Source of the DNA: Corynebacterium cystitidis | GTDB taxonomy: Bacteria; Actinomycetota; Actinomycetes; Mycobacteriales; Mycobacteriaceae | Reading direction: 5' to 3' | Length of the DNA stretch: 64,000 nt | Assembly (NCBI RefSeq): GCF_900187295.1 | Contig: NZ_LT906473.1 | Coordinates: forward strand, 2,418,001-2,482,000 | Shown here: positions 34,859 to 43,803 of the stretch, piece after piece | Position numbering within the stretch: the stretch's first letter is position 1 | How the letters are laid out: each line of letters starts with the position of its first letter | Notes under the pieces: generated by a model | Databases searched by the model: none | The model's input: only the letters and a program-made list of their open reading frames with translations | Told to the model about the DNA's origin: nothing | Position numbers and translations under genes: made by a program

Positions 34859-37800
34859 ATGACTGACAAGCGCCCTACTTTTCTGACAAACGACTCGGCC
34901 AGGCAGATGACGGTCGGTGGCACTCTCGCACGGCACCTCAACGTCCAAATCGCGGAACTCAAAGAACCCCCGTCCATGGACATCGCCTCCGCTTACTTCA
35001 ACCCTGGAGGTTTTCAGGCGTTGAAGGAACCGCTAGGCGCAATGTCCCACGTGCGCCTGCTGCTTGGAGCTGAACCTGACAATGCCCCCTTTGTAAAACC
35101 ACTGCATGGCCGGGCCCAGGGTCGCCAGCGGGTACGCAACCGTCTCTCAGCGCAGCAGAAACACGCCATCGCACAGCATGGTGAGGAACTCCGGTTGGAC
35201 AGCAACCTCCTCGGGTTCTCCTTCGAGGCGGACCGCACAGCCAGGGAACTGGTGGAATGGTTGAACTCAACTAACGAGAATGGCGCGCCCCGCGTCGAAG
35301 TCCGGCGCCTGACTAAAGACTTTCTGCACGGCAAGGCCTATATTCTGCATTCTCGATCCGCAGACGCTGTCTTCGCCGGGTCATCTAATTTCACAGCAGC
35401 GGGGCTTTTGAGCAATCGCGAGCTCAATCTAGGCCAGTATGATCCTCATACCCACGAGGAAGTCACCGAATGGTTCAACTCAATCTGGGAAGAAGCAGAA
35501 CCGTATGACCTAGCCTCCCTCTACTCGGCCCGCTGGGAGCCACACACACCACAGACCGTTTTTGGCCGGATGCTCTGGGAGCTTTACCACGACGAACTAC
35601 AGCAAGAAAAAGAAGACCGGGATGGGTCGTCGTTAAGCCTTACCCGGTTTCAGGCAGACGGTGCTTGGCGCGCGCGACGTATCCTGCGGGAACTCCACGG
35701 CGTGATCATCGCTGACGAGGTAGGCCTTGGAAAAACGTACCTCGCTGGTGAAATTATCAATGAAGCGATAGTGGAGCGCCGCCAAAAAGTCCTCATCATC
35801 GCCCCAGCAACACTGCGTGATTCCACCTGGAAGCCCTTCCTCCGCGAACACAACCTCCAAACAGACGTGGTCTCTTTTGATGAATTATCAAACAGCATCG
35901 ACACAGCTGGTAAAACTAGCTCCAAGCTTCAAGCCCTGGATGACTACGCAATGGTTGTCGTTGATGAGGCACACGGCCTTCGTAATCCCAGTTCCCTCCG
36001 CGCAGCAGCAATGCGCCAACTCGTCGAAGGTAAATCCCCCAAGGACATCGTGCTGCTTACCGCAACTCCGGTGAATAACAGCCTGCGGGACGTATACACG
36101 CTGATTTCTTACTTTGTCACCAACGATGCACAGTTCGTGTCTGTCGGTGTGCCATCGCTGCAGAAGTATTTCAAAACGGCGATCGACCTCCACCCAGACG
36201 AGCTCTCGCCTGAGTATCTCTTCGATGTCCTCGACCAAGTCGCCGTGCGACGCACAAGGCGGTTTGTGAAGAACCACTACGCCAACGACACCGTATGGAT
36301 AAATGGCGAACAGCGCCCAATCACCTTCCCCGATCCGCGGGTCCTACGCGTGGATTATTACCTCAACGCGACCATGCCCAATCTTTTCGATACAGTCGCC
36401 GTTGCCTTAGGAGCACTTGTCGACGACAGCGCCACCGAAGCCGGATTCATCGAAGCGTCGCCAGGCGAAGTGCTCACCATGGCTCGTTATGTGCCCTCCC
36501 GCTTTTCTGTGGAAGAACAAACCGAAGACGAGGCATACCAACAGCAAAATGCTGGGCTGCTGCGCTCAGCCCTGCTCAAACGCTTCGAATCCTCGTCGAT
36601 CGCCTACCGGAAAACACTGGAAACCCTGATCCAAGGCCATAACACGTTCCTAGCGGCACTAGCAAAGGGCGTGGTGCTCACAGGAAGCGCGCTCCGTGAT
36701 TGGGGAGCAAGCGAATCCGACGATCTCCACGAATTTTTAGCAGATGGTGACTACGACGAGGGCAACTTCCAGCCCGCCGTGCGATTCGATGTCGACGGGC
36801 TACAGCAATACTGCAAAGCAGATTTAGGCTTGCTCAAGAAGCTTCACGAGCAAGCTTTGGAGCTGGAGAAGCTCGAGGACCCGAAGATAGAGCAACTCGT
36901 CGAAGAACTCGCTACTATCGCCGCCGAGGCAGACCACGAGGGCCGGACCCAACAAGAACGCAGAAACAAACGCAAAGTTCTGGTCTTCACCTACTACGCA
37001 GACACTGCTGAATACTTAAGTGATCAGATCCAGCAAGCTGTCGCGCTAGATGAGCGGTTGGCGGACTTCCGCGACAGAATCCTCACTGTCACCGGAAAGA
37101 ACGCGGATAATCGTGCCACACTGATTGCAAAGTTCGCACCCGAAACTGCTGGTTCAGAAGGCGACGAAGACCTGTATGACTTGGTAATCACCACCGATGT
37201 TCTTGCTGAAGGTATGAACTTGCAGCAAGCGCGCCATATCATTAACTACGACCTTCCGTGGAACCCTATGCGGCTAGTCCAACGGCATGGCCGTATCGAC
37301 CGCATCGGTTCCCCACACGACACCGTGTACATGCGTTGCTTCTTTCCCGACGAGCACCTCGATGCGATGCTTGGGTTGGAGGAAAGGATTCATAACAAAC
37401 TCAAGTTGGCCAATGCGTCATTTGGTGCAGGCAAGGGTGTCCTGCCAGGCGTTGAGGGCCGTGAAGGCACTTTCACCGAAACTCGGACACAGATCGAGAA
37501 ACTCCGTAGCGAAGATGCGGGACTGTTCGCCACTGGTGGCGGAGGCGCTGCCCTTTCAGGCGAAGACTACCGCCGTCAATTAGAGAAGATGCTGGATAAT
37601 TCCATCACGCGCGGTCTGATCGAAGATCTTCCCTGGGGCAGTGGCTCAGGATTCAAACGCCCGGGCAATACAGCTGGCATTGTATTCTGCGCCCGAATCG
37701 CAGACCATCCCACTCCGTGGTTCCGGTACCTTCCCCTAGATCCAGCCACTCTGGAACCACTGACGTGGATAGATGATACGGGTCAACTAAAGCCCGACAT

Positions 37801-38257
37801 CGTACGCGACAAACTTTCCGCTCTTTCCCACGCAGATCCGGGGGCGAAAGAGCGCTACCTCGACGACAAGATGGTTGATGCGGCGCTTTCAACCTGGGAA
37901 ATCGCGCAGGAAGATATTCGCGAACACTGGAACTTCCAGGCAGACCCAGCAAACACTCGGCCCGAAATTCCTCGAGTGATGCATGAAGCAATGGGATTGC
38001 TACGCGACCACGGGGCAGAACTTGGCGATGCCCAAAATGACATCACCAACCGGCTTATGGCTCCTCACAACTCTCGGATCCAGCGCCAAGTGCGGGACGT
38101 GCTCAAATCTGACCAGAACAATAAAGAGAAAGTTCAAGCTCTGGCTGATGTAGTTCGTCGCAATAACCTTGCGCCCGCAGTACAACCTACCCGCCAGCCA
38201 AAAATCGATGCAGAGGATATTAACCTAATCTGTTGGACAGCGATCACTCCCGAGTAG
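34859..38257 (+). CDS. PLD-nuclease-like / SNF2 helicase fusion
   Basis: A 1132-aa protein. N-terminal phospholipase-D-like domain with one HKD-type motif HGKAYILHS...GSSNFT (about 157-185). SNF2 superfamily-2 helicase core: Walker A ADEVGLGKTYLAG (about 284), Walker B VVDEAHGLRN (about 366), LTATPVNN, LVFTYYAD, and motif VI QRHGRIDRIGS (about 807). A C-terminal region of unknown fold follows. PLD domains act as nucleases in several defence systems, usually as dimers, which fits a single HKD motif. The gene is translationally coupled to the methyltransferase gene. Restriction guided by methylation status is a reasonable inference. Confidence 0.88.
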   Translation: MTDKRPTFLTNDSARQMTVGGTLARHLNVQIAELKEPPSMDIASAYFNPGGFQALKEPLGAMSHVRLLLGAEPDNAPFVKPLHGRAQGRQRVRNRLSAQQKHAIAQHGEELRLDSNLLGFSFEADRTARELVEWLNSTNENGAPRVEVRRLTKDFLHGKAYILHSRSADAVFAGSSNFTAAGLLSNRELNLGQYDPHTHEEVTEWFNSIWEEAEPYDLASLYSARWEPHTPQTVFGRMLWELYHDELQQEKEDRDGSSLSLTRFQADGAWRARRILRELHGVIIADEVGLGKTYLAGEIINEAIVERRQKVLIIAPATLRDSTWKPFLREHNLQTDVVSFDELSNSIDTAGKTSSKLQALDDYAMVVVDEAHGLRNPSSLRAAAMRQLVEGKSPKDIVLLTATPVNNSLRDVYTLISYFVTNDAQFVSVGVPSLQKYFKTAIDLHPDELSPEYLFDVLDQVAVRRTRRFVKNHYANDTVWINGEQRPITFPDPRVLRVDYYLNATMPNLFDTVAVALGALVDDSATEAGFIEASPGEVLTMARYVPSRFSVEEQTEDEAYQQQNAGLLRSALLKRFESSSIAYRKTLETLIQGHNTFLAALAKGVVLTGSALRDWGASESDDLHEFLADGDYDEGNFQPAVRFDVDGLQQYCKADLGLLKKLHEQALELEKLEDPKIEQLVEELATIAAEADHEGRTQQERRNKRKVLVFTYYADTAEYLSDQIQQAVALDERLADFRDRILTVTGKNADNRATLIAKFAPETAGSEGDEDLYDLVITTDVLAEGMNLQQARHIINYDLPWNPMRLVQRHGRIDRIGSPHDTVYMRCFFPDEHLDAMLGLEERIHNKLKLANASFGAGKGVLPGVEGREGTFTETRTQIEKLRSEDAGLFATGGGGAALSGEDYRRQLEKMLDNSITRGLIEDLPWGSGSGFKRPGNTAGIVFCARIADHPTPWFRYLPLDPATLEPLTWIDDTGQLKPDIVRDKLSALSHADPGAKERYLDDKMVDAALSTWEIAQEDIREHWNFQADPANTRPEIPRVMHEAMGLLRDHGAELGDAQNDITNRLMAPHNSRIQRQVRDVLKSDQNNKEKVQALADVVRRNNLAPAVQPTRQPKIDAEDINLICWTAITPE

Positions 38258-38388
38258 ACGCAGTACCAGTGCGCTTACCTTAAAACGGCCAATAGTCAAA
38301 AGACACTAAGCGAAGCAGGGAGCTTTCCCCTTATCGAAAGGCATCCTACCTGAATACAATGTACTCAAGTAACTGAAAGGAGCCTCCG

Positions 38389-38598
38389 ATGAACACGTTG
38401 ACTGTTCGAATGTCCGACGATGAAGCTACTCTTGTCCGCAAGTTCGCCGGATCCAAAAACGTGACAATGTCTGACTTCGCCCGGTCCGCAATTTTGGAAA
38501 AGATCGAGGATGCTTACGGCCTTGAGCAGCTCCGCGACGCAATCGCTAATGACGACGGCAAAAGATACGGTATCGACGAGGTTCTCGGCGAGCTTTAA
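38389..38598 (+). CDS. Ribbon-helix-helix antitoxin-like protein (RelB/DUF6290 type)
   Basis: A 69-aa protein that begins with a beta-strand/helix pattern MNTLTVRMSDDEATLVRKFA and continues MSDFARSAILEKIED, typical of RHH antitoxins that repress their own promoter and bind a RelE-type toxin with the C-terminus. GAAAGGAGCC precedes the ATG. A TACAAT box lies 35 bp upstream. The toxin gene that should follow is reduced to a few codons. Confidence 0.82.
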   Translation: MNTLTVRMSDDEATLVRKFAGSKNVTMSDFARSAILEKIEDAYGLEQLRDAIANDDGKRYGIDEVLGEL

Positions 38599-38600
38599 CG

Positions 38601-38645
38601 ATGCCTACCAAGCCACTCGGATATAGTGCGGAATTCACACCCTGA
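38601..38645 (+). pseudogene. Possible remnant of a RelE-type toxin gene
   Basis: Two bp after the antitoxin stop, an ATG opens a frame reading MPTKPLGYSAEFTP and then stops. RelE/YafQ toxins commonly begin with a Tyr/Ile-x-x-Glu-Phe/Trp-Thr-Pro pattern, so this may be the preserved first codons of a lost toxin. The match is short, so this is tentative. Confidence 0.4.
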
Positions 38646-38745
38646 TCGCAGATCGCAGAACCAAGTAGGTTGCCCTGAAAATTGGGCGAGTGCGTCGATC
38701 CTGTAAGCCAAGCGAGAGCTCATTGACGGCTTAGTTTCTGCGCAC

Positions 38746-39393
38746 CTAGTGAATGAACAAGGGCAAGAGAAAAGCCATGCCCACACTCCATGTCAGATGG
38801 AGGGTAATAGCAGAAATGAGGTTGCCAGAGCGGGATGATTCCCATGTTGCACTTAGCCCGACCAGCAACGCAGCAACAAGCAATAGTGGAACCCCCATCG
38901 CGGCTGTGACCACCATGTACAGCCCTACTTGGGCAATAGTTGCACCCCACCTAGCGAGGCGTTTTTCCAATTCGCGCTGCGCAACATCACGGAAGAACAA
39001 TTCTTCACCTATCCCGTTGACCACAAGTGTGAGCAGTGTGACAAGTACAGTGCCGGTGCGCATATTGTCTAGTAAATCGTCGACAGGCCCAGCCAGGAAA
39101 GGAATTAAGCGCACAACCAAGGCGCCAACAATGAAGAGGGCTATCAACGCAGCACCGATGACCACACCACGCCCCATTTCTATGCTTACACTGCCCCGAA
39201 GATCCACGCGGGTACCGTAAAACCACCAGGCCACAAACCAGATCGCTGCCGTGGCGAAGGTGGCTACGTAGAAACCTGGTGACGCTGGCGGTACTTGGGC
39301 AGAGAACAGAAGCCCCAACGCACCAAGGGTGGCGGGAATAAAGACGCGGACCAGCAGTGGTGCTCTGCCAGGCGTTGTGGAACGAGAGCGCAT
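38746..39393 (-). CDS. CPBP-family intramembrane metalloprotease
   Basis: About 215 aa with six or more hydrophobic helices. The Abi/CPBP motifs are visible: GEELFFRDV (EExxxR) and a later His in ISAITLHLTW. Family members cleave or modify membrane substrates; bacterial relatives often aid bacteriocin immunity, but this gene has no bacteriocin partner next to it. Start at the ATG at 39393 is preferred; another in frame at 39411. Divergent from the SDR-TspO gene. Confidence 0.82.
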   Translation of the reverse strand: MRSRSTTPGRAPLLVRVFIPATLGALGLLFSAQVPPASPGFYVATFATAAIWFVAWWFYGTRVDLRGSVSIEMGRGVVIGAALIALFIVGALVVRLIPFLAGPVDDLLDNMRTGTVLVTLLTLVVNGIGEELFFRDVAQRELEKRLARWGATIAQVGLYMVVTAAMGVPLLLVAALLVGLSATWESSRSGNLISAITLHLTWSVGMAFLLPLFIH

Positions 39394-39438
39394 AGGGCTA
39401 GTTTCCCACAAACTTATATAAAAGTGAGCTAATAAAAA

Positions 39439-39457
39439 TTAGGGTAGCCTGGTGGAA
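39439..39457. promoter_or_regulatory. Candidate DtxR-type iron box
   Basis: TTAGGGTAGCCTGGTGGAA matches the DtxR consensus TTAGGTTAGCCTAACCTAA at 13 of 19 positions, with a nearly perfect left half. It lies in the divergent promoter of the CPBP and SDR-TspO genes. Confidence 0.35.
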
Positions 39458-39527
39458 GTCGCACGCATGCTCCCGAGTTATTGCAGAGTTTCACTCACGA
39501 CACCACCCAACCGAAAGGATATCCGCA

Positions 39528-41027
39528 ATGGATAAGCCCAAAGACACTCCATCTTCCCACCAATCCGACTTTGAAGAAGGCACCACCGACAACACTCAAA
39601 TGCGCCGTGCACTTGTTACCGGTGCCACTGGCTACGTGGGTGGACACGTGACCCAAGAGCTGCTTGATCGCGGATGGGCTGTGCGGACTTTGTCTCGCAG
39701 CCGCAAGAAAGCCCTTGACATGGAGTGGGGCGATCGTATTGTGCCCGAGGGTGAAAGCGCGGGATCCGGGCAGGTAGAAGTCTACGAGGGAGATGCTTCC
39801 CAGGGCGATGATCTAAACGCAGCACTCGAGGGCATTGATGTGGCCTGGTATCTCGTGCACTCCATGTCAGACGATGAGGATTTTAAAGATGCAGAAATTG
39901 AAATGGCAGAACTTTTCGCCTCTGCCGCCGAAGACCAGGGTGTTAAACGCATCATTTACCTTGGTGGGCTGCACCCAGAAGGCGAAGTCCTCTCAGAACA
40001 CTTGGCTTCCCGTGTCGCAGTCGGAGAGGTATTTTTAGATTCCACTGTTCCTACGGCAGCGCTGCAAGCTGGCGTTGTACTTGGCGATGGCTCCGTCTCT
40101 TTTGAAATGCTGCGCCACCTTTCGGAGCGGCTTCCTGGAGCGATCGGCCCGAAGTGGATCCGCAACCGCATCACTCCCATTTCTGTGCGCGACGTGATGT
40201 TCTACCTAGCAGGTGCGGCTGATCTTCCAGAAGATGTCAATCGAACATTTGATATCGGGGGCCCAGACACTCTCGAGTACGCAGACATGATGAAGGAGTA
40301 CGCCAAAGCCTTAGATCTTGGGCCTCGTCTGATTCTTTCAGCACCGGTTGCTACCCCGGGGCTGGCTTCGCAGTGGATTTCTTTGGTCACACCGGTGGAA
40401 GCGCGTATTGCTAAACCGCTGATCGGCAGCCTGATGCATGACACTGTGGTGAAAGAACGCGACCTTGAGGGTTATATCGGTACGCCTTCTGGGGGTAACC
40501 AGGCTTTCCAACAGGCAGTGCTTGCGGCCACCGAAAAGTTGGACACTCGACGCTGGAGGCGCGTTTTTGGCACGGTTAGTGCCGCAGTTGCGTTGTGTGC
40601 CACCGTGGGGTCCGTCTTGACTGATCCGAAAAATAAGAATTATCAACACCTTGATCTTCCCAGCTGGCAGCCACCGGCAGCCCTATTTCCGATTGTGTGG
40701 ACCGCGTTATATGCCGATATTGCTGTGGTGAACTCGCTGGTTGTAGCGGACCACCTGGAGAAAGACAATAAGCAGGCAGCGCGTAACGACGCTCTGGCCT
40801 TGGGCGCTAATCTCGTTTTAAATGCGGGCTGGACTGGAGTTTTCTTCCGCTCACCAAGAAAAAAGTTGGCCACTGTGTGGGCTGGGGCCCTGGCTGTAAG
40901 TACTGGGGATTTAATCCGCCGTGCGTGGAAGTCAGCCCCCGCGCGCGGGGTAGTTCTTGCGCCCTACTCGGTATGGACCTCGTTCGCGACATTTCTTAGC
41001 GGCGCGATTGCACAACGTAATGCTTAA
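39528..41027 (+). CDS. SDR-like NAD(P)-binding protein fused to a TspO/MBR membrane domain
   Basis: A 499-aa fusion. Residues about 25-320 form an atypical short-chain dehydrogenase/NmrA-like domain with the nucleotide motif VTGATGYVGGHV and a Tyr/Lys-poor active site. Residues about 345-495 are a TspO (tryptophan-rich sensory protein) domain with about five helices, including WQPPAALFPIVWTALY and NLVLNAGWTGVFF. TspO binds porphyrins and cholesterol-like or isoprenoid ligands and links to oxidative stress and carotenoid control in other bacteria. It lies directly upstream of the carotenoid genes; a similar fusion sits near crt genes in C. glutamicum as I recall. AACCGAAAGGATATCCGCA precedes the ATG. 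Confidence 0.85.
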   Translation: MDKPKDTPSSHQSDFEEGTTDNTQMRRALVTGATGYVGGHVTQELLDRGWAVRTLSRSRKKALDMEWGDRIVPEGESAGSGQVEVYEGDASQGDDLNAALEGIDVAWYLVHSMSDDEDFKDAEIEMAELFASAAEDQGVKRIIYLGGLHPEGEVLSEHLASRVAVGEVFLDSTVPTAALQAGVVLGDGSVSFEMLRHLSERLPGAIGPKWIRNRITPISVRDVMFYLAGAADLPEDVNRTFDIGGPDTLEYADMMKEYAKALDLGPRLILSAPVATPGLASQWISLVTPVEARIAKPLIGSLMHDTVVKERDLEGYIGTPSGGNQAFQQAVLAATEKLDTRRWRRVFGTVSAAVALCATVGSVLTDPKNKNYQHLDLPSWQPPAALFPIVWTALYADIAVVNSLVVADHLEKDNKQAARNDALALGANLVLNAGWTGVFFRSPRKKLATVWAGALAVSTGDLIRRAWKSAPARGVVLAPYSVWTSFATFLSGAIAQRNA

Positions 41028-41124
41028 CACCCGTGGGCCGCTTATCGACGAAGCTTGGCTTGGCCTTGGGTGGTGTGTCACTGAGCTCCGGGTGGGTTGT
41101 CTTTACTCTGGTATCGTCGTGGTC

Positions 41125-41898
41125 ATGCCTTCAGCGCCTCGCCGAATCTCGGTCGTTATACCCTGCTATAACGACGCGAAGCTTCTGCAACGCGCTTTGA
41201 ATTCTTTTGCCAACCAAGATGTCCTGGCAGATGAAATCATCGTGGTTGATAACAACTGCACCGATAGCTCGGCGCAGGTAGCCGCATCTTTTCCGCGGGT
41301 GCGCGTGGTAAGGGAACCCAGGCAAGGAATTACGTGGGCGGCGGCCTGCGGCTACTCCCACGCTCAAGGCGATCTCATTGTCCGTACGGATGCTGATGTG
41401 GTGGTGCCACCGGATCATATTCGGCGGGTGCATCAGGTATGGGACTTGATAGAACGCCAATCTTGCGCTGCGGCTGACAAAACTGTCGTCGCTGTGACCG
41501 GCACTGCTTGCTTCGATTTAGCTGGCGGTCTTGGGCGCGCAATCTCGGCGTTGTATTTGGGCGCTTACTATTACACAACCGGATCCGCGCTGGGGCACTA
41601 CCCGATTTATGGGACTAACTGCGTAATTCAAACACAGTGGTGGCACAGCATCAAAGACAACATCGATTTAGCTGATACAGCAGTCCATGATGATTTACAC
41701 CTGTCTTTTGCGGTTCGCGATGATGAAACCGTCTGGTACCAGCCGGATCTGAGCGTGGACATGGATGCGCGTGCTGTGCGCGGTATTTCACAACTCAAGC
41801 ACCGCTTTCAACGCGGGTTCCACACCATGAACACGAATTTCCGCAGCAACCCTCCACATCGACGTCTCCAACGTCGAGGAAAGATTGTAAGCCGGTGA
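41125..41898 (+). CDS. GT2-family glycosyltransferase, probable carotenoid glycosylase (CrtX-like)
   Basis: A 257-aa GT-A protein. N-terminal motifs ISVVIPCYNDAKLLQRAL and VVDNNCTD, then the DxD motif RTDADVVVP and an acidic HDDLHLSF catalytic region. The GTGA of its end overlaps the start of crtE, so it is the first gene of the carotenoid operon. Corynebacterial decaprenoxanthin is glycosylated, and a glycosyltransferase near the crt genes of C. glutamicum does this, so that role fits. The ATG at 41125 is chosen because motif ISVVIPCY follows closely. Confidence 0.75.
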   Translation: MPSAPRRISVVIPCYNDAKLLQRALNSFANQDVLADEIIVVDNNCTDSSAQVAASFPRVRVVREPRQGITWAAACGYSHAQGDLIVRTDADVVVPPDHIRRVHQVWDLIERQSCAAADKTVVAVTGTACFDLAGGLGRAISALYLGAYYYTTGSALGHYPIYGTNCVIQTQWWHSIKDNIDLADTAVHDDLHLSFAVRDDETVWYQPDLSVDMDARAVRGISQLKHRFQRGFHTMNTNFRSNPPHRRLQRRGKIVSR

Positions 41899-42917
41899 CT
41901 GACGACAAACTGGATATTGACTTCGTCGATAAGCGAATAAGTGAATCACTCTCTTTTTTAGAAAAGCACTTCACTCAGACACAGAATTTTTCCTCAGAGC
42001 CTCTGTTCCTTAGTGCTCTGGAGGTGTTGCGCACCAATGCTCTGGGCGGCAAACATCTGCGGCCTCGCTTGGTCCATATTGCTGCGGGTGATGTCTCAGG
42101 TGACCAGCGCACCACCGCGGTGATTTTTGGTGGAGCGGTGGAGTTACTCCACGCGGCTTTGCTTGTCCATGATGACCTGATCGATGATGATCCTTACCGG
42201 CGTGGGAAACCGACCTTGCATGAACAGATCGCCACCGCAAGTGGTAACCGCAATGTGGGAATGTCGGCGGCTATTCTTGCTGGAGACATGGGGCTTTTGG
42301 CCATGTTCCAAGCCTTATCCAGCTCAGAGCTTTCCGACGCCATGGTGCGGAAAGCCTGTGCCATGATGGCCCGCTTTTCGCTGCAAACGGTTTACGGTGA
42401 GATGCTTGATGTCTCCCACCGCACCGCTTCCAGCGGAGGCAGCGACGCTATCCGCGTCGCCGACGTCGCTGAAACAAACAGCGCTGCCAGCTTTGATACC
42501 GTGCGTGCCAGCAACTTTTTCAAGACCAGCCTGTACACTTTTACTGCCCCGCTCCATCTCGGAGCTCTCGCGGCTGGCCGTGATGATCCGGACACTTTAG
42601 ACGCGCTGTCCGCGGTGGCGGATCCACTCGGCCAGGCTTATCAGGCTGCCGATGATATTGCCGGGGCGGTCGCGCCGATGGAAGATACCGGCAAGGTTAC
42701 TGGTGGTGATCTCACCGAGGGCCGCAGGACGGTGCTGACCATGCGGCTTCACACAATGTCACTAACCGAAGCTGTTAAAGCTGTCGCCGATGAGGCCTAC
42801 GACCATATCGCTGACGCCCGCCAGGCGGTACAGTCACCAGCCCTGACTCCGGTCACCCGGGCTGGTTTGGACAATGTGATTGCACGAGTGGAAAGATCGG
42901 TACGTTCCTATGTCTGA
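41895..42917 (+). CDS. crtE: Geranylgeranyl diphosphate synthase
   Basis: A 340-aa trans-isoprenyl diphosphate synthase. First Asp-rich motif VHDDLIDDDPYRRGKPTLHE, second motif QAADDIAG, preceded by GGKHLRPRLV. It makes the C20 precursor of phytoene. It starts on a GTG that overlaps the glycosyltransferase stop (GTGA), and its end overlaps crtB by 8 bp. In C. glutamicum an mmpL gene (cmpL1) sits between crtE and crtB; it is missing here. Confidence 0.93.
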   Translation: MTDDKLDIDFVDKRISESLSFLEKHFTQTQNFSSEPLFLSALEVLRTNALGGKHLRPRLVHIAAGDVSGDQRTTAVIFGGAVELLHAALLVHDDLIDDDPYRRGKPTLHEQIATASGNRNVGMSAAILAGDMGLLAMFQALSSSELSDAMVRKACAMMARFSLQTVYGEMLDVSHRTASSGGSDAIRVADVAETNSAASFDTVRASNFFKTSLYTFTAPLHLGALAAGRDDPDTLDALSAVADPLGQAYQAADDIAGAVAPMEDTGKVTGGDLTEGRRTVLTMRLHTMSLTEAVKAVADEAYDHIADARQAVQSPALTPVTRAGLDNVIARVERSVRSYV

Positions 42918-43803
42918 TTCTGATTTATCTGATACTGATTATTTGCGCCGTTACGACGATATGGCTGACCGCGCTGCTGCCGCCGTTATCGCTGAGTATT
43001 CCACCAGCTTTGGTATGTCTAGCAATCTGCTCTCTCCTGCTGTGCGCCGGGACATCCGTAACCTGTATGCGATGGTGCGCATTGCCGACGAGATCGTCGA
43101 TGGCACTGCCTCAGCCGCAGGTGTCACCGACCCATCACGTGCCCTCGATAGCTATGAGCAGCAAATCCGCAACGCCCCAAACCTGCGGTTTCATACTGAC
43201 CCAGTAGTTCACGCCTACGCGCAAACCGCGCGGCGCTGCAAGTTCAAGGATGAGCACGTCGCCGCATTTTTCCGCTCGATGCGCCGCGACCTCACCCAAA
43301 CTCAGCACACCGATGAAACCCTGGATGACTATATCTATGGTTCCGCCGAGGTCATCGGGCTGTTGTGCCTGGCCGCGTTCTACGCAGATAGAACTGTCAG
43401 CCCACAACAATATGCCGAATTAGAAAACGGGGCACGCAGCCTGGGGGCCGCTTTTCAAAAGATTAACTTCCTGCGCGATGTCCGCGAGGACACCGTCAGC
43501 CTTGGGCGCACCTACTTCCCCGGCACAGAACATCAGCTCAACAACGCTGCTAAAGATGAGATTGTGGCCAGTATCCGCAAAGACCTTGTGGTTGCACGCG
43601 GGGTCATCCCCGAACTTCCGCTGTCTGCCCGAGCTGGGGTTTTGGCCGCAACTGAGCTTTTTACTGAGCTTACTGAGCTGATCGACGATATCGACGCTAC
43701 TGAACTGGTGCGCACGAGAATCAGTGTGCCGGCTCGTCGTAAAGCACTTCTTATCGCACGCTCGGTAGCGCGTGCACCCCTGCTGAAAGGATCATCATCA
43801 TGA
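42910..43803 (+). CDS. crtB: Phytoene synthase
   Basis: A 297-aa squalene/phytoene synthase. It couples two GGPP molecules. Motifs: FGMSSNLLSPAVRRDIRNLY, the DEIVD first Asp-rich motif and FLRDVREDTVSLGRTYFP second motif. The ATG at 42910 lies within the end of crtE; earlier in-frame codons are unlikely. It overlaps crtI by 4 bp (ATGA). Confidence 0.94.
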   Translation: MSDSDLSDTDYLRRYDDMADRAAAAVIAEYSTSFGMSSNLLSPAVRRDIRNLYAMVRIADEIVDGTASAAGVTDPSRALDSYEQQIRNAPNLRFHTDPVVHAYAQTARRCKFKDEHVAAFFRSMRRDLTQTQHTDETLDDYIYGSAEVIGLLCLAAFYADRTVSPQQYAELENGARSLGAAFQKINFLRDVREDTVSLGRTYFPGTEHQLNNAAKDEIVASIRKDLVVARGVIPELPLSARAGVLAATELFTELTELIDDIDATELVRTRISVPARRKALLIARSVARAPLLKGSSS

